This document shows positions 36,310 to 42,979 of a stretch of DNA of 64,000 bases, in pieces. The notes below the pieces were generated by a model. That model saw only the letters and a list, made by a program, of their open reading frames with translations, searched no databases and was not told the DNA's origin. The first letter of the stretch is position 1; each line of letters starts with the position of its first letter. The translations under genes were made by a program, and so were the position numbers. The DNA is from Moraxellaceae bacterium (GTDB lineage Bacteria > Pseudomonadota > Gammaproteobacteria > Pseudomonadales > Moraxellaceae), in NCBI GenBank assembly GCA_030646295.1, contig JAUSND010000003.1, forward strand, positions 310,001 through 374,000. Direction: 5' to 3'.

Positions 36310-36984
36310 ATGCGACGCCTGTTGTGGTTGTTTTTTGCCGGCTTGCTGGCTTCCAGTGCGTCTGCTTATGCTGAAACCAGCCCGGCTGGGTGGTGGGAGA
36401 GACTGTTCGTTGCTCCTGCCGCCTCATCTGCCGCTCCCGCTGGCGATAGCCAGTCACTCCCTTCCGCAGGAGCATCTGCGACAGCAGGGGCCGCTGCAGA
36501 GCCTGTTCAGACTTTTTCCCTGTCATCCGATTACAAGCTCGGCCCAGGTGATCGGCTTGGGGTGACCGTGTTTAACGAGAAAGAGCTCAGTCTTGAGGTC
36601 AGGTTGAGTGACGCCGGTACATTGTCCTATCCACTGCTGGGGGAAATCCGGGCACAGGGCATGACAATCGGTATGCTGAAGCAGTACCTGACGGATCAGT
36701 TGAAGAGTGGCTATCTGATCAACCCGCAGGTCTACGTCACTATTCTTGAGTATCGCCAGTTCTTCGTTAATGGGGAGGTCAGCAAACCTGGCGGGTTCCC
36801 CTACCAGCCTGGTCTGACCGTGCGAAAGGCCATTTCACTGGCTGGGGGCCTTACGCCGCGTGCCTCCCAGACCAAGATTTTCGTCATTCACGAAGATGAT
36901 CCCACGGGCAGTGCGCGTCAGGTAACACTGGATACCGTGCTTCGCCCCGGCGACATCCTGACCATCGAACAAAGCTTTTTCTGA
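36310..36984 (+). CDS. Wza-type polysaccharide export protein
   Basis: The 224-aa protein has a signal peptide (about 1-22, ending AYA), an Ala/Ser-rich linker, and the Poly_export domain: YKLGPGDRLGVTVFNEKELS, then GTLSYPLLGEIRAQGMT. One SLBB-type domain follows (FVNGEVSKPGGFPYQPGLTV). No lipobox Cys is visible, unlike E. coli Wza, and the protein is short. It would form the periplasmic/outer-membrane channel part together with the preceding barrel. ATG 36310 has GGAG 12 bases upstream; GTG 36298 would leave no room for one. Confidence 0.88.
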   Translation: MRRLLWLFFAGLLASSASAYAETSPAGWWERLFVAPAASSAAPAGDSQSLPSAGASATAGAAAEPVQTFSLSSDYKLGPGDRLGVTVFNEKELSLEVRLSDAGTLSYPLLGEIRAQGMTIGMLKQYLTDQLKSGYLINPQVYVTILEYRQFFVNGEVSKPGGFPYQPGLTVRKAISLAGGLTPRASQTKIFVIHEDDPTGSARQVTLDTVLRPGDILTIEQSFF

Positions 36985-36995
36985 GGTTCCCGCAA

Positions 36996-38990
36996 ATGGA
37001 CAAGTTCGCAATGCCCGTCGCGGGGAGTGCTCCCGAGCAACAGGAGGCGGAGATTGACCTTCGCCAGTACTGGCGAATCGTCTCACGCTACAAGTGGGGA
37101 ATACTCGGGCTTGCCGTTGCGATTACCGTTCTGGCAGCCTTGGTCGTATTTTCCATGCGACCTGTCTATCGCTCCACCGTGACGCTCTTGATTGAGCAGA
37201 AGCAGGCAAAGGTTGTAACCATCGAGGAGATGTATGGTCTTGATGGCTCCAGCAAGGAATACCTGCAAACCCAGTTTGAGATTCTCAAGTCGAGGGAGCT
37301 GGCTGCCCGTGTGGTGAAAGAGCTCAAGCTTGATGTGCATCCGGATTTCTCTCCGGAGCCGGAGCAGGATGCTGCCGGGGAAGATGCATCCTTCCGTCTG
37401 GACTGGCGCACAGTCTTGCCGAAAGGGCATGAAAAGAACCCTGAAATTTCCGACGAAGAAAAATTCAGCCGTATTGTTGACCGGTTTACGGCAAATCTTG
37501 CGGTAGTTCCTGTTCGCAATACACAGTTGGTAAAGATCAGCTTTGAGTCATATGACAAGGCATTGGCAGCAAAAGTAGCCAATGCCATGGCACATGCCTA
37601 CATCAACAGCCAGATGGAAGCCAGGGTGGCCATGACGGAGCAGGCGGCCTCATGGCTGACTGATCGTTTGTCTGCCCTCAAGACCAGTCTCGACTCTTCC
37701 GAACAGAAACTGCAGGCCTATCGTGAGCAGAACGACCTGGTAAAGACCGGCGACGTTGAGGGTATATTGGCGCTGAATGCCAAGCAGTTGCAGGATCTTT
37801 CGCAACGACAGATCCAGGCCCAGTTCAAGCTCTCTGAGATCAGCAAGCGCTATGGCCCAAAACATCCGGCCTATGTGCAGGCCGAGATGGAGTTGAATGA
37901 AGCAGACATGGCAATCACGCAGGCCCGAAAGATTGCAATGAGTGTGGCGCGCAAGGAATTCCGCCTGCAGGAACTGATGCGTGAGGTGGAGACCAATCGC
38001 AATCTGTATGACACCTTCTTTACGCGCATCAAGGAGGCCAATCAGACCCGGCAACTGGAGACAGCCAATGCCCGTGTGGTTGATCAGGCCGTGGTTTCCT
38101 CAATCCCGGTCAAGCCAAACAAGAAGCTGGCCGTTGCGCTGGCGTTTGTCCTGAGCCTGATGATTGGTGTGTTGCTGGCCTTCCTGCTGGATTATCTCGA
38201 CAGCACCTTCAAGGGTGCCGAGGATGTTGAGGCTCGCCTTGGTGTCGCATTGCTGGGGTTGCTCCCCGTCATCAAGGGCGGCAAGAAGGATGGCTATGCC
38301 CAGCCCACCTTTCTGGAGGACAACAGGCAGGAGTTTGCAGAGGCCATGCGGACGATCCGCACGGGCGTAATGCTGTCCAGCATTGATACGCCGCATCAGA
38401 TTGTTGTGGTGACGTCCAGTGTGCCGGGCGAGGGCAAGACAACAACATCCCTGAATCTGGCGTTGGCGCTGGGGCAAATGGAAAAGGTGTTGTTGATTGA
38501 TGCCGATATGCGTCGCCCCAGTGTTGCCAAGGCCTGTGGTATTCCTGGCTCGGCGCCGGGCCTCTCCAACCTGGTGGTCGGCTCGGTGGATATGGCGCAC
38601 TGCATCCATCATTTGCCCGAGGGGAATATTGATGTGTTGACGGCGGGTCTGATTCCGCCGAATCCACTGGAGCTGCTCTCGTCAAAACGGTTTGCCGAGG
38701 TGTTGGAACAGTTGTCCGGGCAGTATGATCGTATCGTGATTGACTCTGCGCCGACGCTGGCGGTGAGTGATGGACTGGTGCTGGCGACCATGGCAAATGC
38801 GGTCATTTATGTGGTCAAGTCGGACTCTACCTCCTTTCATACGGCGCGTAATGGTATCCAGCGGCTGCAGAGAGTCAGGGCGCCCATGGCCGGCGTCGTC
38901 CTGAACAGGGTGAATTTCAGCAAGGCCAGCAAGTACGGAAGCTATTACGGCTACTACAACTATTACGGCAATCAGGCCGGGGTAGAGTAA
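36996..38990 (+). CDS. Polysaccharide copolymerase / tyrosine autokinase (Wzc-type)
   Basis: The 664-aa inner-membrane protein has an N-terminal Wzz domain, a first helix near residues 33-55, a periplasmic coiled-coil region (about 210-350) and a second helix near 378-400. The C-terminal BY-kinase has Walker A SSVPGEGKTTTS (Lys481), Walker A' IDADMRRPS and Walker B IVIDSAP. The last 18 residues carry seven tyrosines, the autophosphorylation cluster. It regulates chain length and export. A cognate PHP-type phosphatase gene follows 12 bases on. Confidence 0.93.
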   Translation: MDKFAMPVAGSAPEQQEAEIDLRQYWRIVSRYKWGILGLAVAITVLAALVVFSMRPVYRSTVTLLIEQKQAKVVTIEEMYGLDGSSKEYLQTQFEILKSRELAARVVKELKLDVHPDFSPEPEQDAAGEDASFRLDWRTVLPKGHEKNPEISDEEKFSRIVDRFTANLAVVPVRNTQLVKISFESYDKALAAKVANAMAHAYINSQMEARVAMTEQAASWLTDRLSALKTSLDSSEQKLQAYREQNDLVKTGDVEGILALNAKQLQDLSQRQIQAQFKLSEISKRYGPKHPAYVQAEMELNEADMAITQARKIAMSVARKEFRLQELMREVETNRNLYDTFFTRIKEANQTRQLETANARVVDQAVVSSIPVKPNKKLAVALAFVLSLMIGVLLAFLLDYLDSTFKGAEDVEARLGVALLGLLPVIKGGKKDGYAQPTFLEDNRQEFAEAMRTIRTGVMLSSIDTPHQIVVVTSSVPGEGKTTTSLNLALALGQMEKVLLIDADMRRPSVAKACGIPGSAPGLSNLVVGSVDMAHCIHHLPEGNIDVLTAGLIPPNPLELLSSKRFAEVLEQLSGQYDRIVIDSAPTLAVSDGLVLATMANAVIYVVKSDSTSFHTARNGIQRLQRVRAPMAGVVLNRVNFSKASKYGSYYGYYNYYGNQAGVE

Positions 38991-39002
38991 GCGGGCCCTG
39001 CC

Positions 39003-39737
39003 ATGATCGACCTGCATTGTCATTTGTTGCCTGGCGTCGATGATGGTCCGGACACCATGGAGGAGGCGGTAGCCCTGTGCCGGCATGCCGTTGCCGCTGG
39101 TATCACACACAGTGTTGTCACTCCCCATGTGCATCCAGGGCGTTATGAAAATGATGCCCGCACGATTCCTGTGGTTGTGGAGGCCTTGCGCAGCGAGCTT
39201 TCACGGCTAGGTATTCCCCTCAAGCTGGGGTATTCGGGGGAGGTGCGCATCTCTCCGGAAATCCTTCCGATGGTCCTGAGCGGTCACGTTCCGTTTCACG
39301 GTGAGTGGCAGGGCTTGCGGGTGCTTCTGCTTGAGTTTCCTCACAGCCATATCCTGCCGGGCACTGACAAGCTGGTGAAGTGGCTGTTGCAGCGCAACAT
39401 TGTTCCCATGATCGCTCATCCTGAACGAAACAAGGACGTCATGCGTGACCTGTCCCGCTTGCACGAGTTTGTGCAGTTGGGGTGTCTGTTCCAGGTGACG
39501 GCAGGGTCTTTGGCCGGGCGTTTCGGTGAGCTGGCCGAGTTGCGTGCCCGTGAGATTGTGGCTGAAGGTTGGGCGACCGTACTTGCCTCGGATGCCCATA
39601 ACCTCAAGGCACGACCACCGGAACTGTCGGAGGGGCTCGCTGTTGCCGAGTCATTGATTGGTACTCCTTCTGCGCGTCGTCTTGTGCAGGAAAACCCCTG
39701 GCAGATCGTGGCATCCCAGTTTGGAGAGCTGCCATGA
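39003..39737 (+). CDS. PHP-type tyrosine-protein phosphatase (CpsB/YwqE family)
   Basis: The 244-aa metal-dependent phosphatase has the PHP motifs DLHCHLLPGVDDGP (residues 3-16), TPHVHPG near 40, GYSGEVRI, AHPERN near 139 and SDAHN near 199. Such enzymes remove phosphate from the tyrosine tail of BY-kinases. Gram-negative capsule systems more often use a low-molecular-weight Wzb phosphatase, so this pairing follows the CpsB/Firmicute scheme. The following gene starts inside its stop. Confidence 0.9.
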   Translation: MIDLHCHLLPGVDDGPDTMEEAVALCRHAVAAGITHSVVTPHVHPGRYENDARTIPVVVEALRSELSRLGIPLKLGYSGEVRISPEILPMVLSGHVPFHGEWQGLRVLLLEFPHSHILPGTDKLVKWLLQRNIVPMIAHPERNKDVMRDLSRLHEFVQLGCLFQVTAGSLAGRFGELAELRAREIVAEGWATVLASDAHNLKARPPELSEGLAVAESLIGTPSARRLVQENPWQIVASQFGELP

Positions 39738-40480
39738 TTGCCGGCATGCCGGTCCGGCGCAGACGGTTTTGGCTATTGCTGATGGCGAGCGCTGTCCTGT
39801 TTGCCATCTGGTCACTTGTCGGCGTGGTTGCTGACCTTGCTGCCTTCAGGGGACGGGCCTGGGTTGAGACCTGGGGCCATCAGACTACTGTCGCCCAGTC
39901 AGAGGGTCGGGCTTTTTTACCCCGTCAACATGATTGGGAGGAGGCCCGGCGTTACGCAGAGTGGTCGGTCCGGCTTTCACCGTTCAATGCAGACTATCTT
40001 GAGGGCTTGGCCCGTATTCATGAGGCTCGCCATATCACTGCCGGGATTGGTGATCCTGAAGCAAGGGCTGATCGTGAAAAGGCAGCCAGCCTGTACAGGC
40101 AGTCCATTGCACTCCGGCCGACATGGCCCTATACCCATGCTGCACTGGCTTATACGCTGTTGCGCCTTGGCAAGGATCAGGAAATGGAGCAGGCCTTGTC
40201 GGATGCGGCCAGGCTGGGGCCCTGGGAGCCTGCGGTAATGGAGGCTGTTGTTGATATCGGTCTGGATGCCTGGTACCGGATTTCTCCGTCTGCACGGCAG
40301 GTAGTCAGTGATACCTTGTGGCGCAGTCAGTCATGGAATGCCGGTGTCATGGGGCAGCGACATGCAGACAGGGTCTGGGCCAGGGTAGGGGTGCATCACA
40401 AGCAGCCACTGGCGTGCGCCAGGCTGTCAATGCGGGACGAGCGCAATCGTAAACGCTGCGATCCCGCTAACTGGAAGTAA
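39734..40480 (+). CDS. Membrane-anchored TPR-like protein of the export set
   Basis: The 248-aa protein has a basic N-terminus, one hydrophobic anchor (residues 12-35) and a helical periplasmic-type domain with TPR-like repeats (EARRYAEWSVRLSPFNADYLEGLARI; EKAASLYRQSIALRPTWPYTHAALAY). The tail is Cys- and Arg-containing (LACARLSM, RKRCDPANWK). It overlaps the phosphatase by 4 bases and ends the unit. It may couple polysaccharide handling to the channel; this is inference from place only. Confidence 0.7.
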   Translation: MIAGMPVRRRRFWLLLMASAVLFAIWSLVGVVADLAAFRGRAWVETWGHQTTVAQSEGRAFLPRQHDWEEARRYAEWSVRLSPFNADYLEGLARIHEARHITAGIGDPEARADREKAASLYRQSIALRPTWPYTHAALAYTLLRLGKDQEMEQALSDAARLGPWEPAVMEAVVDIGLDAWYRISPSARQVVSDTLWRSQSWNAGVMGQRHADRVWARVGVHHKQPLACARLSMRDERNRKRCDPANWK

Positions 40481-40490
40481 GTGCGTCAGA

Positions 40491-40994
40491 TCAGGCGCCG
40501 CAGCACTTCTTGAATTTTTTGCCACTGCCACAAGAGCAGGGGTCATTGCGACCGATACGGTTGGTGTTCACCACGGGCTTTGGCTTTTCGGCGGGGCCGG
40601 AGTAGACAACCTCTCCATCCTTGAAGAACCACTTGCCTTCTTCCTTGACGAAAAGTGACTTTTCATGATGCCGCTGTGCAACACCGTTAAGGTTGTAGTG
40701 TGCAACAAACTCGACCAGTCCCTGCTTGTCTTCTTCTTGGCCGGCGTGGGTGGAAATGATCTCAAGCCCGGTCCAGTCAGCATTGCTGGCCCAGGAACGC
40801 ATTGCCTCAATGTCGCTGTCGGCACGGCTGGCAGGCAGGGTGGTTGCCATGATGTAGTCGATGTCGCCGGTGACATACGCCGTGTAGCGGGAGCGCATCA
40901 GTGCTTCGGCAGACATGGGTGATGTCGTGCCTTGAATAAAGGGGATGCAGCAAGCCTCTGGTTGGCGGCTGCTGCCGCAGTGGCAGGAGGTCAT
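40491..40994 (-). CDS. YchJ-family SEC-C motif protein (UPF0225)
   Basis: The 167-aa product has an N-terminal zinc-binding cluster ([13 protein letters not shown]), a cystatin-like middle domain with [16 protein letters not shown], and a C-terminal SEC-C motif ([17 protein letters not shown]). The YchJ family has the same layout and no firmly known function. ATG 40994 starts the conserved Cys cluster; a 19-codon in-frame extension upstream looks non-coding. It converges with the polysaccharide export set. Confidence 0.9.
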   Translation of the reverse strand: MTSCHCGSSRQPEACCIPFIQGTTSPMSAEALMRSRYTAYVTGDIDYIMATTLPASRADSDIEAMRSWASNADWTGLEIISTHAGQEEDKQGLVEFVAHYNLNGVAQRHHEKSLFVKEEGKWFFKDGEVVYSGPAEKPKPVVNTNRIGRNDPCSCGSGKKFKKCCGA

Positions 40995-41040
40995 GCGATA
41001 GGTCTCGGGGTGGGTGTGTGTAAATCGGAGGCATAAAAAA

Positions 41041-41066
41041 AGGGGGTGCAAGGCACCCCCCTTTTT
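41041..41066 (-). terminator. Terminator of the Ala/Pro-rich lipoprotein gene
   Basis: GGGGGTGC-AAG-GCACCCCC (41042-41060) is a perfect 8-bp stem, flanked by an A-run at 41034-41041 (a T-run on the minus strand) 24 bases after the lipoprotein stop. Confidence 0.8.
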
Positions 41067-41089
41067 GCATCAGATCAGAAAAGATCTGA

Positions 41090-41332
41090 TTACTGAGCAG
41101 CCGGAGCAGCAGCAGCGTCAGCGGCCGGAGCAGCAGCGTCAGCAGCAGGAGCAGCAGCGTCAACAGCAGGAGCGGCTTCAACAGGAGCAGCTTCAGCAGG
41201 AGCGGCTTCAACAGGAGCAGCGGCTTCAGCAGCAGGAGCTTCAGTAGCAGGAGCTTCTTCTTTCTTTGCGCAGCCAGCAATGGCGAGGGCGGCAACGATA
41301 GCAGCGGAAATGGCGATCTTCTTGATTTGCAT
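41090..41332 (-). CDS. Small Ala/Pro/Glu-rich lipoprotein with internal repeats
   Basis: The 80-aa product has a lipoprotein signal peptide with lipobox LAIAGC (Cys21). The roughly 60-residue mature part is built almost only from Ala, Pro, Glu, Asp and Val. Units such as EAAPVEAAPAE and AAAPAAD recur, and the DNA shows matching repeats (GCAGCAGCGTC-type, 41101-41240). There are no aromatic residues. It resembles flexible envelope spacers; function is unknown. The gene has its own terminator and an upstream leader of at least 270 bases without another gene. Confidence 0.75.
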   Translation of the reverse strand: MQIKKIAISAAIVAALAIAGCAKKEEAPATEAPAAEAAAPVEAAPAEAAPVEAAPAVDAAAPAADAAAPAADAAAAPAAQ

Positions 41333-41538
41333 GATGTCTCTCTCAGGTTGCGTGTTTGGCGACTATGCTAAATGCACTAGTGGTTCCGGTCGGCACTTCC
41401 ATGCCAGCCAGGAGCCCAGATTACCTAGCATCCAACTAATCGGCGCGGAAATATTAGCATCGGGATTGGGTGAATGCATCACTTTTGTTCGACAGTTGTC
41501 AAAAAAATGCAGTCTCCCGGTCTTTTTCTTTGGCTGCT

Positions 41539-41565
41539 GCAATCCCTTGCCCCCCAAGGGATTGC
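41539..41565. repeat. Strong hairpin between the GGNEF-protein and lipoprotein genes
   Basis: GCAATCCCTTG-CCCCC-CAAGGGATTGC is a perfect 11-bp inverted repeat, 42 bases after the stop of the minus-strand GGNEF gene. On the minus strand no T-run follows, so intrinsic termination is not well supported. The rest of this 274-base gap shows nothing clear. Confidence 0.5.
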
Positions 41566-41606
41566 AACCTGCCGGGGGTGGCACAGGGGTTGCTGGTGGC
41601 AGAGCC

Positions 41607-42680
41607 TCAGCGACCGTGCTCCGGATCGGCAAAAACGGCACCTGAAACCCCCTTTTTATACTGGCGGGCACGATGCAGGGCGGCATTGATGCTGATCAGT
41701 ACCTGATCCATGGCAATTGGACGGTTGGGAACGACCGCCATGCCGATATGGGCATAAGCGCCGAGTTCCTTCTGCCGGGCCCAGTTGTTAAAGCTCTGCT
41801 GAAGGTCGAACGCAATGGTTTCGGCATCATTGGTGGTGGTGTCAACCAGCAGGAAGGCAAACTCGTTGCCACCGTAGTGCACGGCAATGTCACTGGCCCG
41901 CAGGCGCTGGTCAACAATGCTTGCAAACTGCTTAAGCAGGTATTGATTGATGGTTTTTGCCGGTTTTTTGCCTTTATGACTGGTTACTTCGATATCGGCA
42001 TACATGACAACCATGGGGGTCAGGTTGCGTTGGTGGTAGGGCAGGAGGTATTTGGCGGACTCATAGAAGGTCCAGCGATTGCCGAGGCCTGTCAGGGGGT
42101 CAGTTTCGGTAACCCGGGCGGCTCGCTTGTGCATACGCTCAAGGTGCAGGGAGGCAAGCAGGGTGGCCGCAGCCGTGGCGACGATCAGTATGGCCAGGCT
42201 GAAAAAGGCGAGATCATAGGGCTGGTTTACCAGCGACTGGCGGATGGCCATGGTGACAAGGGCTGCCACAACAGTGGCTGCGAGGACGGCCATGAAGGGT
42301 TTTTGCCGGTGTTGCGATACGGCCAGGACGAGTGCAGTCACAATGAGAACCAGTGTGGGCGGCTGCAGTCCCGGGTCATTCAGGACAACAAAAAGAGCGC
42401 CTGCGACATCAACGAGGGTGATGCCGTTTTGCACCATGGGGGGGGCTCGATTAAGTATTGTCGTGAGGCCAAGAAGGCTTTGTGCAGCTATATAAACAAT
42501 CACCCCGATCAGGAATACAAGGTAGGTCACCAGGTTGAGGCGGGCGGGCACGAAATAAGCGTAAGCAAGCACCAGAAGCGCCAGAGTGATTCGCAGTGCC
42601 AGTTGTGCCCGTGGCTGATGCGGCTCCAGGAGCTGGCTTGAAGCGAAGGGAGAGATGTTGTCAGACAGCGGGGCACTCAT
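41607..42680 (-). CDS. Membrane protein with degenerate GGDEF domain (GGNEF)
   Basis: The 357-aa protein has an N-terminal membrane region of six or so helices (about residues 28-180), then a GGDEF-like domain opening with ETDPLTGLGNRWTFYE. The signature reads HYGGNEFAFLL, with Asn in place of the acidic third residue needed for catalysis, so cyclase activity is doubtful. The domain is otherwise well kept. It may sense a membrane signal and bind c-di-GMP or GTP, or act as a partner. It is divergent from the hybrid kinase gene at 43 kb. Confidence 0.82.
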   Translation of the reverse strand: MSAPLSDNISPFASSQLLEPHQPRAQLALRITLALLVLAYAYFVPARLNLVTYLVFLIGVIVYIAAQSLLGLTTILNRAPPMVQNGITLVDVAGALFVVLNDPGLQPPTLVLIVTALVLAVSQHRQKPFMAVLAATVVAALVTMAIRQSLVNQPYDLAFFSLAILIVATAAATLLASLHLERMHKRAARVTETDPLTGLGNRWTFYESAKYLLPYHQRNLTPMVVMYADIEVTSHKGKKPAKTINQYLLKQFASIVDQRLRASDIAVHYGGNEFAFLLVDTTTNDAETIAFDLQQSFNNWARQKELGAYAHIGMAVVPNRPIAMDQVLISINAALHRARQYKKGVSGAVFADPEHGR

Positions 42681-42979
42681 GAATGTTCCGTGAAATTTGC
42701 ATATTGTTGATGGTCAGGGCTGCTGAGAGGAGCCTTGGCCTGCGATGCTAATGGATCAATCCTAGCAATGGCCTTGTGAAATGAGAAGGCAAGCCACTCG
42801 CAATTGGCCAGTTTCTCTGTGATTCTTGTTGCCAGGTGGCGGCAGTCGGGGTGCCGGGCCGGAAATTTGTCAGAAAGATGGTTTGATGCCAGGGGCAGGG
42901 TCGACCTGTTGGTGGATACTGGAACAGGTGATCATTCCCCGTGTGGCCATGAAGGGCCAATGGAAGCAGGATGGTGCTC
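42681..42979. other. 299-base divergent intergenic region
   Basis: This gap separates the GGNEF protein and the hybrid kinase. I see no open frame with gene-like features and no clear promoter or hairpin, though both genes must start from here. Confidence 0.4.

Noticed and set aside
41539..41565. Intrinsic terminator for the GGNEF-protein gene
   Set aside because: The 11-bp stem is strong, but on the minus strand it is followed by an A-rich, not T-rich, stretch; kept only as a hairpin.
41673..42641. A 322-codon plus-strand open frame opposite the GGNEF protein gene
   Set aside because: Gly/His/Gln-rich antisense translation without hydrophobic pattern or motif.
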